Shown one piece after another: positions 43,662-55,306 of a stretch of DNA of 64,000 nucleotides (position 1 is the first letter of the stretch; the number at the start of each line of letters is the position of its first letter). Position numbers and translations under genes: made by a program. The notes under the pieces are model-generated. The model did no database searches. It was not told where the DNA came from and worked only from the letters and a program-made list of their open reading frames with translations. This DNA is from Locusta migratoria. Its lineage: Eukaryota > Arthropoda > Insecta > Orthoptera > Acrididae. The DNA lies in assembly GCA_026315105.1 (NCBI GenBank), contig CM048755.1, forward strand, positions 754,125,301 to 754,189,300. The letters are read 5' to 3'.

Positions 43662-46262
43662 ATGGCTTTCATATTACAATGGAACTTGCAGGAATTTAGG
43701 ACACATGTGGAGGAATTACGTTTATTATCTCAGGGATGACCTCTATGTATCTGTCTACAGGAGACTAATTTTCAGCCTTTGGATACCCCTGAGGTACCTG
43801 AATACATTCTCCACAGAAAGGATGACATTAGTGGACAGAGAGCTAGAGGGGGAGTGGCTGTTTTCATCAACACACCTTACCAGTCTGACCTCATCTCTCT
43901 CGACACTGCCAGCCGCAGTGGCCGAGGGGATTGAGGCGCTCCAGTCACGGTCCGCATGGCCACTACGGTCGGGGGTTCGAATCCCCCTCAGGCATGGATA
44001 TTTGTGCCGTCCTTAGTTGTAAGTAGTTCATAAGTAGTTTGTAAGTTTAGGGACTGATGACCCCGTAGTTAAGTCCCATAGACTTTACAAACATTTGAAC
44101 ATTTTTCTCTCAACACTAACCTACAAGCAGTTGCAGTGTCAGTGCATATGCGCCACCGACAGACAGTATGCTCCTTGTATTTGCCACTACATGACGTGCT
44201 TAATGAGGAGGCTCTAGAGGAGCTTCATACACAGCTCCCCCAACCATTCATCGTCTGTGGCGATTTTAATGCACATAATATACTTTGGGGCTCCGTCACC
44301 ACCTGCCCCAGGGGTAGAGCAGTTGAGAGGCTTCTCTTGTCTTAAAGTGCCGACTTCCTAAATACAGGTCAGAGCACACACTTCTGCACTGCAACATGGT
44401 CGTTCTCTGCCATTGACCTGTTGCTCTGCTCTCCGGTCCTTACTTTACTGAATGGGAGGTGGATGATGACCTGCATGGTAGTGATCACTTCCCCATATAG
44501 ATTCACCTTCCAGAGAGAGTAGCACCCGAAAGACAGCCACCTCGATGGATTCTTCACAGGGTAGACTGGACGCTTTATGGTCGACTTGCCAAATTGGAAC
44601 CCCATGACAACGTTTGGGAATGGATGGATCATTACCAGTAAGATCCACTATGCTGCCACTGTATCCATTCTGTGTCATCAGGGCAACCAATACGGCATCC
44701 AGTCCCTTGGTGGAATGATGAATGCTGTTCTGTCATTAGGATCAGATGGGCGGCTCTGCATCAGTTCAAGTGTAAACTGACTGCAGAAAACCTCGCAACC
44801 TTTTGGGTGGCAAGGGCCAAGTGTTGCCGGTCATTTGAGAGAGCAATAGTTCCTAAATTCTATTAACCGTTCAACTAAGAGTTCCATTGTATAGGAGGCC
44901 ATTAGGAGGATACCAGGGAGAGGTAGCAGATGTCCAGTAGCTGCTGTGATGGGTAATGGTAGTCTAGAGACAAACCCACAAAACACTGCCAAGACCATGG
45001 CGGTCTATTTTGCTACAGTAATTGCCACTGCCAGTTACAATCCAGCTTTCCACCGCCACTGGTGGCTGGTGAGAGGGGAATTTTGGACTTCCGGTTAAGT
45101 AAAGATGAACAGTATAACTGCCCCTTTTCCATATGGGAGATGGATTCTGCATTATCTGTGGCCCATAACACATCCCCAGGTCACGATGGTATCCACTACA
45201 GCATGTTACGACACCTTTCATGGCAGAACAAATAAACACTTCTCAATCTTTTTAATTTCATCTGGCCATCAGGCCAGTTTCCTGACTCGTGGAGAGAGGC
45301 CATTTTAATTCCTATTTATAAACCCCAGGAAAGACCGCACCAGCCCAAGTAGTTATCATAGTGTTGCTCTCACTAGCTACACGGGAGCGGATGATTAACC
45401 ACCGCCTTTTCTGGATGTTGGAATCCAGGCAGCTTCTCAGCCGCTTTCGGTGTGGGTTCAGGAGATAGCGCTCTACATATGATGATCTGGCCTTCCTGGA
45501 GGCGGCTATACTACAGGCTTTCCTGCGCCGGCAACACCTTTTGGATTATTTTTTTGCTCTTGGGAAGGCCTATGATACTACTTGGCGGTATCTTAACCTT
45601 AGGCAGCTCCACGAATGGGGTTTTCTTCCCCGTTTTATTCAGTACTTTCTTTCCCCTTGTTATTTTAGATATTCTGTCAGTGACACCATCTCTGATAGAT
45701 TTGAGCAGGAGAATGGAGTCCCTCAGGGTAGCGTTTTAAGTGTGACCTTATTTGCTATAGCAATTAACACTATTACTTCTGTCGTGAAACGTCCTGTCCA
45801 GTGTTCCTTATTTTTGGATGACTTCTGTCTTTTGCTCGTCATCCAATCTGGCAACGACTACACATCAGTTGCAGTTAACTCTTCAGCAGTTGAATGAATG
45901 GGGACAGGGCAGGGACAGGGCAGGGACGACTGGTTTTAAGTTTTCAACCGAGAAGACTGTGTGTGTGTTTTTTAACCCTTCATGTACTGTTTTTAATCTA
46001 CCTGAACTGCAGAAGAAGGGCTCTGTTCTGCATTTTAAAGACACAGTGAGGTTTCTGGGTCTCACGTTCGATTCTAAACTCACATGGTTGCCCCAGCTTA
46101 AGGACTTGAAAACACGGTGCCTCAAAACAATGGCGACTTTAAAGTGTCTTAGCCACACTTCTTGGGGAGCGGACTACCTCTTTGCTCCGGTTTTACAGAG
46201 CCTTTTTGCGGTCTCGTCTGGATTATTGGTGCGCAGTGTATGGGTCTGCACGCCCCTCTAGT
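43662..46262 (+). pseudogene. LINE B copy 2 ORF2, EN-RT fragment
   Basis: The ATG at 43662 starts AFILQWNLQEFRTHVEELRL, an endonuclease beginning. GGVAVFINTPYQSDLISLDT is cut by a SINE and resumes with LQAVAVSVHMRHRQTVCSLY and intact catalytic FIVCGDFNAHNILWGS (44250). RT blocks are scattered over frames: LGKAYDTTWRYLNLRQLHEW, ENGVPQGSVLSVTLFAIAIN and CSLFLDDFCLLLV (FxDD box, near 45815), then VRFLGLTFDSKLTWLPQLKD. A short tandem GGGACAGGGCA duplication at about 45901-45926 breaks the frame. It ends at the start of LINE A copy 3. Confidence 0.82.
43908..44106 (+). mobile_element. tRNA-derived SINE, copy 7
   Basis: Complete copy in the endonuclease of LINE B copy 2. The 11-bp duplication is CTCTCGACACT (43897-43907) and CTCTCAACACT (44107-44117), with one mismatch. 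Removing it rejoins the endonuclease frame. Confidence 0.9.
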
Positions 46263-46279
46263 ATAAAGGTGTTGGACGC

Positions 46280-46993
46280 GGTGCACCATGCAGGTATTCA
46301 GCTCTTTCGTGGGTACATGTGTGGCGTACACGGGGCCCCAAGCTGAAGCGGCCTTTCTTCCATCCCAGGCCACTTCCCTCCCCCCCCCCTCCCAGTTTGT
46401 GCCTTTGCCCAGAGACGGTCGTTTTCAGTAAGTCAAAGGTTTCTTTTTCTCTTCCTCTATGGCTTCTCCTTTTCTTGGTCCTCTTCCTTTTCTCTTTTGC
46501 CTTCCCCTCTTGCTCCTTTATCATTAGCCTCAACCCACCCTTTAATTTCCGCCTCGGCGTTTGAGATTCTCCCTCCTTTTTCCCTTTCTCTCCTTCCTCT
46601 CTTCGTTCCTCCATGTGCGTGTCTGAAGGTGAACCCACGCTCAGCATAGCTGGGATGGGGTAGGGCGTAACTCCCCACCCCGGGTAGACATGTAGGGCAT
46701 GTACGTACCCCCACCAGTAAAGGCCAGGCCAAGGGAGGGGTGATTACCCGAGTCGGAACCTTCCGTACATGTCGATTGGTCCCTCTGTCCGTTCTCGGGA
46801 GGTGTGATCTTAGGTGTGAACAGTCACCTAATGCGGGCGCGCTCTCTGTGAGGGTCCCCACAAGGAAGGAGCGCGCCATCGGAGACGCCGGTAATCATGG
46901 GGGGACACTTCCGCTATGAAACCTTCCAAATCTATTATATCTTTCACCCAAAAAAGAAAACATGATGAATCTCAGTCCAAGAAAGTCTTACCT
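46280..46993 (+). mobile_element. LINE A copy 3, left part: 5' UTR and first codons of ORF1
   Basis: The 5' UTR landmarks match the other LINE A copies, though the CCCCCAGGGGG start is replaced by the junction with LINE B copy 2. ORF1 starts at 46917 (MKPSKSIISFTQKRKHDESQ, then SKKVLP) and is interrupted at 46993. AAAGTCTTACCT (46982-46993) reappears as AAAGCCTTACCT at 55295-55306, where ORF1 continues, so the two parts are one element split by an 8.3-kb insertion. Confidence 0.83.
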
Positions 46994-47434
46994 CCCCTCA
47001 GGGGCTCAGCATTAATTTACTGCTGGTGTATTTCAAAACAAGTCAGAGACCGTTACTAAAGCTCGTTATCAGTCAGTCCAGTGCCAGCTGCCACCAGTGA
47101 CACATCGTAAACAGCGCTAAGCTTATATTCCCGCGCGTTTGATAACGGTGTATTCCACAGCTATTCTTGTTTATTTTGATAACTGCCGGACTCAGTTTTG
47201 TTGAATTGACAGTGTAGTTACCACTGACCACAGTTACGTCAGCAGCCAGCCGCTTTTATTAGAGTACTAGGCTTATTAAAAGTTGTTTACTTAGTTTTCT
47301 ACTTTCTGCAGTTAATTGTATCGATAGTACCCGCTGTGTGCGGACGCAGGAGGAGTTGGCCGCGGTTCGCGAACAGCTGAGCGTGCTGTTGTGTACAATC
47401 AGCCGTCTTCAGGCTGCTGTCTCGGGGTGCAGCA

Positions 47435-48175
47435 ATGGTGGGGAGTCTGGTGCGTCGAGCGGGACACCTCAGGTGTCTCACGCTGTTGGGAAGAGCCGAT
47501 AATCAAATGTTACGATCGCACTTAGAAAATGAATGGACATCGTTTAGTTCCGGGACTATGGATGTAGAGGATTTGTGGACTACATTTAAGTGCATTGTTA
47601 ATAAAGGGTTAGAGAAATATGTGCAAGTAAAGGCGATTATGGATGGAAAAGATCCACCTTGCTATAATAATAATGTTAGAAAGCTGCCGAGAAAGCAAAG
47701 GCTGTTGCACTCTCGATTCAAAAATGAACACGCAAATGATGACAGGCAAAAGCTAGTAGATATTTGTGCGTCTATAAAAAGATCGATGCGCGAAGCATAC
47801 AATAATTATCACAGCCATACCTTACCAAAAGATCTTTCCGAGAACCCGAAAAAATTCTGGTCCTATGTAAAATCGATAAGCGGGTCAAAGCCCACTGTCC
47901 AGTCACTCGTTGATCATTTCGGGGCAGTAATGGAAGAAAGCAAACGGAAAGCTGAAGTTCTAAATTTAACCTTTAAGAAATCTTTCACGCAGGAGGACCG
48001 CACAAATGTACCATCATTTGATCAACGTAAAAATTCCGAAATGGGGGACATAGCAATAGGTATTTCCGGTGTAGAGAAGCAGCTGAGAGAGCTAAATACG
48101 AAAACGTCTGCTGGTCCGGATGGAATACCAGTTCGGTTTTACAAAGACTATTCTGCGGCGTTGGCCCCCTACTGA
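47435..48175 (+). pseudogene. CR1-like LINE copy 2, connector and RT fingers (246 aa open)
   Basis: The longest uninterrupted frame of this element. The first 25 residues come from a different frame of the upstream piece and are probably not native. From ADNQMLRSHLENEWTSF on it follows the LINE connector between endonuclease and RT, ending in the RT finger motif SAGPDGIPVRFYKDYSAALA before a stop at 48175. Confidence 0.75.
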
Positions 48176-48666
48176 GCTTGCATTTATCGCGAATCTTTAA
48201 TTCAGCGCAAAGTTCCTAGTGATTGGAAAAAAGCGCAGGTGACTCCCGTGTATAAGAAAGGAAAGAGAACTGACCCACACAATTACAAGCCAATATCGTT
48301 GACATCAGTTTCATGTAGAATTTTAGAGCATATTCTCAGTTCGAATATAGTAAATTTCCTTCAAACTGAAAAGCTTCTTTCCATGAATCAGCACGGGTTT
48401 AGGAACATCGTTCATGTGAAACTCAGCTTGCCCTTTTCTCACATGACATCTTGCGAGCCATGGACGAAGGGCAACAGGCGGATTGTGTTTTTCTCGACTT
48501 CAAAAAGGCGTTCGACGCGGTGCCACATTGCAGACTGCTAACGAAGATACGAGCTTATGGAATAGGTTCACAGATTTGTGACTGGCTGGACGACTTCCTA
48601 AGTAATAGAACGCAGTACGTTGTTCTCGACGGCTAGTGTTCATCAGAGACTAGTGTATCGTCAGGC

Positions 48667-49323
48667 GTGCCCCAGGGGAGTGTGATAGGACCGCTATTAT
48701 TTTCTATCTATATAAATGATCTGATGGACAGAGTAAGTTGTAATATGCGGCTGTTTGCTGATGATGGTGTGGTGTATGGGAGGGTGTCGTCTATAAGTGA
48801 CTGTAATAGCATACAGGATGACTTAGACAAAATTTCTAGTTGGTGCGAAGATTGGCAGCTAGCTCTTAATGTGGAAAAATGTAAGGTGATGTGCATGAGT
48901 AGAAAAAACAATCCCATAATGTTCGAATACAGCATTAGTAGTGAGCTTCTTGATGCTGTCGCGTCGTTCAAATTTCTAGGCGTAACATTGCAGAGCGATA
49001 TGAAATGGAACGAGCATGTAAGGACAGTTGTGAGTAGGGTGGACAGTCGATTTCGGTTTATTGGGAGAATTTTGGGAAGATGTACTTCACCTGTAAAGGA
49101 GACCGCGTATAAAACGCTTGTACGACCACGTCTTGAGTCTTGCTCAAGTGTTTGGGACCCACAGCAGATCAGTTTAAAGGAAGACATAGCGGCGGTTCAG
49201 AGACGAGCAGCTAGATTTGTTACCGGTAGGTTCGACCAATGCGCGATGTCACGGAAATGCTCCGGCAACTCAATTGGGGATCGCTGGAAGAAAGACGACG
49301 GTCTTTTCGTGAATTTCTGTTGA
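48667..49323 (+). pseudogene. CR1-like LINE copy 2, RT palm and thumb (218 aa open)
   Basis: Contains PQGSVIGPLLFSIYINDLMD, catalytic LFADDGVVYG, the primer-grip-like CKVMCMSRKNNPIMFEY and thumb SFKFLGVTLQSDMKWNEHVR. The last 30 residues are out of frame; the true continuation is at 49239-49502 (VTEMLRQLNWGSLEERRRSF). Confidence 0.83.
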
Positions 49324-49861
49324 GTAAATTTAGAGTGCCGGAATTTGAAGCTGAGTGTAGTACGATCGTGCTGCCGCCTACTTACATTTCACGTAAAGAT
49401 CGCAAAGACAAGATAAAAGAAATTAGGGCTCGTACGGAGGCATATAGGCATTCTTTTTTTCCTCGTTCAATTTGGGAGTGGAATAGGAAAGGAAATGCCT
49501 AGTAGTGGTACAGTGTACCCTCCGCCACGCACCTTACGGTGAATTGCGGAGTATGTATGTAGATGTACTGGGTACGGGCTTGGCGAACCCGGGGTCCTGA
49601 GCTGTGGGCTGTGTCACGCCAACAGTCTGCTACACCGTAAGCTCTGTGCGTGCTTCAACGACCATCGTTCGGCGCGTTGGTGGGACGTTGTACGTTTCAG
49701 AGCCCGGGGAACTTGGCTTAATCGCCCGGGTCGCGAGGACGGTACAAACCTGTATAAAAAAAACCTCAATCTCAAGGTGTGCTACGTGCCGAGAAGATGC
49801 ATTGCTGTTGAGGTTGGGCAGTCACTAGCGAGTAACCTCTGAGGAACCTGCCGCACCTCAG

Positions 49862-51420
49862 TTGTATAAGGCTTACCCAGGCATGCGGGGCTCTGCTTGG
49901 GTGGACCTCTATTCCCTAGCTGCTCGTGGGACGAAAATGAAACGAGCAATTAATAGCGTCGCCACACGCAAACCTGGCGTCTCTAAGAAAGGTAGAAGGG
50001 ACTTCAATGCTGCAGAGTACAATCCCCAAACGTTCCCTTACCTGGCTACACCATGGGAGGAATGTCGGGCAAGACAGAAGGGTGATGCTTATGCCCCTCC
50101 GTATTTAGTGTGCAGTCAAACAGATTGTGAATCTTTCACGTCCACAAAGCCAATGTTCTTTGTGGAACATTTGGAGGAACAGGTATGGAGAGGTAGAGAG
50201 CATGTCAAAGATGAGCTCTGGATTGGTTCTAATAACGACATCGTCCCCAGCCCAGTCACGGGCTTTGCTAGCCTGTGACAAGCTGGGTGATGTTTCCGTT
50301 TCCATCACGCCACATAAGACCTTAAATATGGTCCAGGGTATCATCTTCCACAAGGATCTATTGCTGCAATCAGACGACGAATTACGAGCTAACCTGGGGT
50401 GTGCATTTCATCCGGCGCACCTATAGGGGTCCGAAGGACAACAGGGTTGCCACCAGTGCCTTCATCTTGGCTTTTGAGATTCATTGCCTGAGAAAGTCAA
50501 GGTGATGATCTATCAGTGCGACGTAAAGCCCTACGTTCTATGCGCTGCTTCAAGTACTAGAGGTTTGGACATATGACCTCCCGATGTGATGCCAACCCAA
50601 CATGTCGGGAGTGTGGGCATGCATCCCATCCGGATGCCCCTTGTACCCAACCTCCAGTGTGCGTCAATTGTAATCAGCAGCATCCTCCTTGTTTGTGCAA
50701 CTGCTCTGTACTCTGCAAAGAGTGTAAGATCATGGAGTTCAAGACCCTGGACCGGCTAACATACACAGAGGCTAGGCGCAAATACTTGAAGCTCCAACCT
50801 GTGAACATGATGACCCCATATGCCACAGCAGCTTCCACCTCGATCTCCAGACCTCAATCTTTACCACCCATGCCAGCGGTCCCCTGGCTCGATCCACTGC
50901 ACCTGCCCCCTTGACAGTTCAGGGCGCTACTCCTTCGGTTGCTCTCACACTTTTCACGTTGGGAACAACAGACAAATCACCAAAGGGGACGTCAGTCCAC
51001 ACCCCTCTGCCGGAGAAACAACAGCCTTCTCTGGCTCCTCTCGCCCGGAAAGGGTCCCACGGGACACTCCCTTTCGAGGCTTCTCCTCATGGGAAAGTGG
51101 ATCCCAGAAAACGGTTGAAGGATCCCCTGGCCGCTGATCGAAGGGCCTCCTGCTCTTCATCAGCTCCTGCCACCCCTTCTGAGAAGCCCCTACGGCTCTT
51201 AAAACCAAAGGGCCAGCTAGACAGTAAGAAGAAAGAAAGGATTCTTTGGTGGCTTCCAAGCCACCCACACCCACATCCTCTGCTTCAGAGGATGAAGTCG
51301 AGATCCTCGCTTCTGCTGAGGATCTCGCACTTCTTGATTCGCCTGACCATAGGATCTCTGTACAACCAGAATCACCTATGGTCGTAGATTCGGTAGATCC
51401 TGACCATAAGGCGGCAGATT
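49862..51420 (+). pseudogene. LINE B copy 3 ORF1, gag-like protein, frameshifted
   Basis: An opening MYKAYPGMRGSAWVDLYSLA then KPGVSKKGRRDFNAAEYNPQ is shared with LINE B copy 1, which supports this start. The frame shifts near 50180-50280 and again near 50430. Zinc knuckles follow: CFKY(stop)RFGHMTSRC, CRECGHASHPDAPC and CVNCNQQHPPCLCNC at 50550-50730, then a KTLDRLTYTEARRKYLKLQP helix. The tail to 51420 is Ser/Pro/Lys-rich. An expected Cys is replaced and one codon is a stop, so it is non-functional. Confidence 0.82.
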
Positions 51421-51439
51421 GATCTCCTTCTTTTCTATT

Positions 51440-53570
51440 ATGGTCTTACAGCATGGAGAACGAGTAAGGAAACATGGTTTCCAGCAGAGCGGACCCTTGC
51501 CCTTCGTGGGTTTCGGGGCTACTACCGCAACAGGTCCATATATGATAGGGTGTCAGGCTGTGTCTGTCTGTACGTCCTGGACACTGTCCCCAGTGCCCCG
51601 GTGCCACTCAACACCACTCTTGAGGCAGTGGCTGTCAGAATCCGGGCAACACAGGAATTAACTGTCTGCAGCTTGTACCTTCCTCCAGATGAGGCCGTGT
51701 CTCTCAACAAACTTGCTGCTCTGGTCTCCCAACTTGAACACCATTCCTGCTTTTGGGGGACTTCAGTGCCCACAATCCATTGTGGGGTGGACTCCAGACC
51801 ACAGGCCGCGGTAGGGATGTTGAGACATTATTGGCGCAACATGACCTTTGCCTCCTGAATTCAAGTGCCCCCACGCATTTTAGCGCAGCACAGGGCATGT
51901 ATTCAGCGATAGACCTCTCCGTCTGCAGCCCCAGCCTTCGACCACACCTCGGTTGGCGTGTGCATGACGACCTGTGTGGCAGCGACCACTTTCCCATCTT
52001 TGTGCCGCTCCTGCAGTACCAAGCTGTAGACGGCTTGCCCCACTGGTGCCTCCGTAGGGCTGACTGGCCTGCTTATGCCTCAACCACTGTAATCGCTGCA
52101 CCATTGCCAGATGACATTGACAATGCAGTCCAGCAGGTGACTGACAGTATTGTCGTAGCCGCTGAGGCAGCAGTTCCACAAACAACCGGTTCCACTAGGC
52201 GTAGGTCCATGCCTTGGTGGACACCGGAGATTTCTGAGGCTATCTGGGAACGTCGGTGAGCGATCCAGTGCCATCGACGCCACCCTTCTGTGGAGAATTT
52301 GGTCGCTTTTAAACGGCTCCATGCGTGTGCTCGACGGCTCATACAGCAGAGCAAGCAGGACTCCTGGGAACGGTACGTAGCCCTGACTCAGGTATGGACG
52401 CAAGTACGACGCGTCTTTGGATACCGCCTGCCGACAGGAATCCCATCCCTCACCATCCACGGTGTGCTCTGCACAATTCAGCTGTCGCCGAGCATATGGC
52501 AGAGCACTACGCACGATGCTCAGCAACTGACACATACAGTGCCGACTTCCGCTCCCTCAAAGAGCGGACCGAGCGGAAACAGTTATCCTTCCGCACTTGT
52601 CGTTGGGAACTATACAGTGGCCCATTTAGCAAGTGGGATTTCCGAACTTCCCTTGCTGCGAGTCCTGATACCACTCCAGGACCAGATAGGATTCACAGCC
52701 AATTCCTCCGACACCTTTTACCAGAGTTTCAACGCCGCATTCTCGCCCTGTTTAACCATCTATGGGCAAAGGGGGTTTTCCCGTCACAATGGCGGGAAAG
52801 CACTGTCATCCCAGAGCTGAAACCTGGTGCAGATCCCTAGGTGGCCGACAATTACCGTCCGATCAGCCTCACCAACGTTCTCTGCAAGCTCTTCGAACGT
52901 ATGGTGAAGAGCATGGACTCCTTGCTCCACAACAGGGGGGCTTTCGCCAGGGCCATTCTACCATTGATAACCGTGTGTCACTGGAGTCGGCCATTATCAC
53001 TGCCTTCGCAAGGCGTGAGCATTTGGTTGCTGTATTTTTTGACCTTCGAAAGGCGTACAATACCACTTGGCGCCACTATATATTGACTACTCTGCATGAC
53101 TGGGGCTTACGTGGCTCCCTTCCTATTTTTATTCGCAATTTCCTCTCCCACCGCTCGTTTCGGGTGCGTGTTGGGGCCTCTTTTAGCTCCCCCTGTATTC
53201 AAGAGAATGGTGTCCCACAGGGCTCCGTCCTCAGTGTCCCGTTGTTTTTAGTGGCGATCAACGGTCTTGCTGCGGCTGTGGGGTCATCGGTCAGTTGCTC
53301 CCTGTTTGCCGATGACTTCTGCTTGTATTTCAGCTCCGTTAGCATCGGCGTAGCTGAACGGAGGCTGCAGGGTGCCATCCGAATGGCCCACTCTTGGGCC
53401 TCTACGCACGGATTTCAGTTCTCCGCGCAGAAAACCCGCGTGCTGCACTTCTGTCGCCGTTGTGTAGTTTACCCTGACCCAGAGCTCTACCTTGGTGGTG
53501 AACTACTTCAGGTCGAGGAAACACATCGCTTCCTGTGCATGGTCTTCGATGCACGGCTGACTTAGGTGCC
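51440..53570 (+). pseudogene. LINE B copy 3 ORF2, endonuclease and RT
   Basis: ATG 51440 gives MVLQ, then about 40 residues are missing before FPAERTLAFRGFRGYYRNRS (out of frame). The endonuclease core reads GDFSAHNPLWGGLQTTG (Asn-to-Ser beside the catalytic Asp; His-Asn kept) and CGSDHFPIFVPLL, with PWWTPEISEAIWERR closing the connector. RT: DNYRPISLTNVLCKLFERMV, FFDLRKAYNTTWRHYILTTL, ENGVPQGSVLSVPLFLVAIN, CSLFADDFCLYFSSV (FADD box, 53310) and LQVEETHRFLCMVFDARLT up to a stop at 53565. Open pieces of 168, 171 and 267 codons in different frames show only a few indels. Confidence 0.85.
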
Positions 53571-55001
53571 ACACCTATGACAGCTGAGACAGAAGTGTTG
53601 GCGGCATTTAAATATTCTTAGATGCCTCAGCCATACTGGTCGGGGAGCAGCCCGTTCCACCCTTCTTCAGCTCTACAAGGCCCTTATTCAGTCATGGCTT
53701 GATTACGGGAGTTTGGTTTATGACTCAACAGCCCCTTCTGCCTTGCGGGTCCTAGACCACATTCACCACACTGGTGTGCGTCTCGCAATGGGGGCTTTTC
53801 GCACCAGTCCAGTACTGAGCCTTCTAGCTGAAGCTGGTGTTCCACCTCTGCAGTATCGCCGGCAACAGTTGTTGGTGACTTATATTGCCCAGGTTCATGC
53901 TTCACCCCGCCATCCGAACCACAGGCTTCTCTTCCCACTTTCTGCACTCCCTTCCCCGCGATATCGGCCCAGGTCAAGTCTTCCAATTGGGGTCCGTGTC
54001 CATTCCCTTCTCTCCTCACTTGATTCCCTACCACTTCCTCCACCTTTCCATTACTCCCCCCGTATCCCCCCCCCATGGACAATTCCTCGCCTAGAGCTTC
54101 AGTTGGATTTGTGCCGGGATTTGAAAGCCTCTATTCCACCACTGATTCTCTGTCACTGGTTGCAAGCACTGCTTGACACATTTCACGGAGTAAACATTCT
54201 TTATACTGGCAGTTCTTTGGTCGATGGCCATCTGGATATGCCTTTGTCTATGGTGACCACATCGAATAGCGATCATTGCCTTGTGGAAGCAGCATTTTCA
54301 CTGCGAAACTGGTCGGAATTTCGAGAGCTCTTGAACACCTCCGAGCTCGCCCCAGGGGTTCGTTTGTCATCCGCAGTGACTCCCTGAGTGGCTTACAGGC
54401 CCTCGACCAGCTTCTACCCAAACACACTGTGGTGCGAGCAATTCAAGATGCTGTCTTCGCCCTTGGTGAGTCAGACCGATCTGTCGGTTTTGTCTGGTCG
54501 CCAGGGCACATAGGTATACCGGGCAATGAACGCGTTGATCAGCTGGCCAAGCAGGCCACCACTTCATGATCCCTAGATATTGGCATCTCTGTCCCCGACC
54601 TCCAAACCCAGTTGACCCGTAAGGTCTTTGGTGTTTGGAATTCTGAATGGGCAGACTCGACTGAATCAAATAAGCTCCGTGTTGTCAAGCCGTCTACCGC
54701 TGCATGGAAGACCTCCCTCAGGGGTTCTCGCAGGGAGTCTGTTGTCCTTTTCCGGCTCCGTATAGGCCATACTTAGCTCACACATGGTCACCCTCTGCGT
54801 CGCGAGGACCCTCCTCACTGTCGATGTGGTGCCCCTTTGACAGTTGCCCACATCTTACTAGAATGCCGCAATTTAGCCGCAAAAAGACGAACCTTTAATA
54901 TCCCTGACACTTTGCAACTTGCTTTAGCTGACAATGCCTTTATGGTTAACTCTGTTTTAAATTTTATACGTGAGTGTGGATTTTACAAATCCATTTAAAC
55001 T
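53570..55001 (+). pseudogene. LINE B copy 3 ORF2, thumb, RNase H and CCHC tail
   Basis: 53713-54387 gives VYDSTAPSALRVLDHIHHTG and RLAMGAFRTSPVLSLLAEAG of the thumb, then RNase H. The first RNase H Asp motif (YTDGS) reads YTGSSLVDG, and the Glu of TAE reads TAKLVGISRALEHL, so two of the four catalytic acids are lost. SDSLSGLQALDQL and WSPGHIGIPGNERVDQLAKQ remain (54390-54560). The C-terminus has CRCGAPLTVAHILLEC (54815-54865) and ends ECGFYKSI at 55001. The frame changes near 54280 and there is a stop near 54775. Confidence 0.85.
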
Positions 55002-55245
55002 TTGTGTGTGTCTGCCTAAGTCTTTGTTAGGTGGTTTTAACGTGTCCCAGAGTGGCTGGATGTGCTCCTTATATTTCTGTGATCACCCAACGAAAACACT
55101 CTGGTACTGTGTCCACTCTTTTATCCCTTCTTTGTTTTTACTTAAATCCTTTCTTTATATTTGCCTGTGAGTTTTAAACTTTGACTTGTTAACACGTTTA
55201 CTTATGAATGCTTAAATAAATGTTTTATCTCTAAGACTGGAACAA

Positions 55246-55294
55246 GGGACTGATAACTGTCGCTGTTTAGTCCCTTCCAAAAACCAACAACAAC
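55246..55294 (+). other. LINE B 3' hairpin and CAA-type tail
   Basis: GGGACT (55246-55251) pairs with AGTCCC (55269-55274) across a 17-nt loop beginning GATAACTG. The tail is a short run of CAA units. This is the probable recognition structure for the element's own RT. The SINE 3' region has the same stem with a similar loop. Confidence 0.75.
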
Positions 55295-55306
55295 AAAGCC
55301 TTACCT

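Larger units (their letters stand above)
41887..46262 (+). mobile_element. LINE B copy 2 (subfamily B'), 3'-truncated
   Basis: The 5' UTR (41890-42250) matches that of copy 3 at 49600-49900, including ACGGTACAAACCT(C/G)TATAAAA and AGTAACCTCTG(A/G)GG-like words. ORF1 (42414-43275) differs from the copy 3 ORF1 beyond its first codons, so this is a related subfamily. ORF2 runs from 43662 until it meets LINE A sequence near 46265. A SINE interrupts the endonuclease. RNase H and 3' end are absent. Confidence 0.83.
47000..49565 (+). mobile_element. CR1-like LINE copy 2, nearly complete ORF2
   Basis: 47330-47480 encodes a Gln/Leu-rich coiled-coil-like piece (TQEELAAVREQLSVLLCTIS) that may be ORF1 C-terminus or an upstream domain. 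ORF2 follows from about 47480: ENPKKFWSYVKSISGSKPTV, NTKTSAGPDGIPVRFYKDY, TPVYKKGKRTDPHNYKPISL, FLDFKKAFDAVPHCRLLTKI, SGVPQGSVIGPLLFSIYIND, RLFADDGVVYGRV (FADD box near 48755) and thumb FKFLGVTLQSDMKWNEHV, then RRAARFVTGRFD and TYISRKDRKDKIKEIRA, stop at 49503. The 3' end AATTGCGGAGTATGTATGTA, then GATGTA, matches CR1-like copy 1. Frame breaks near 48175, 48420 and 49240 and one stop near 48636 mean it is inactive; the endonuclease is missing. Confidence 0.87.
49566..55294 (+). mobile_element. LINE B copy 3, nearly full length (about 5.7 kb)
   Basis: 5' UTR about 49566-49860, ORF1 49862-51420, ORF2 51440-55001, 3' UTR to a GGGACT...AGTCCC hairpin at 55246-55274 and a CAA-rich tail (55284-55294). 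The domain order endonuclease, RT, RNase H and C-terminal CCHC is that of the I/Nimb-like group. Its insertion site is the ORF1 of LINE A copy 3. The 5' side abuts the CR1-like copy 2 tail, so its outermost 5' end may be lost or displaced. Confidence 0.86.
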
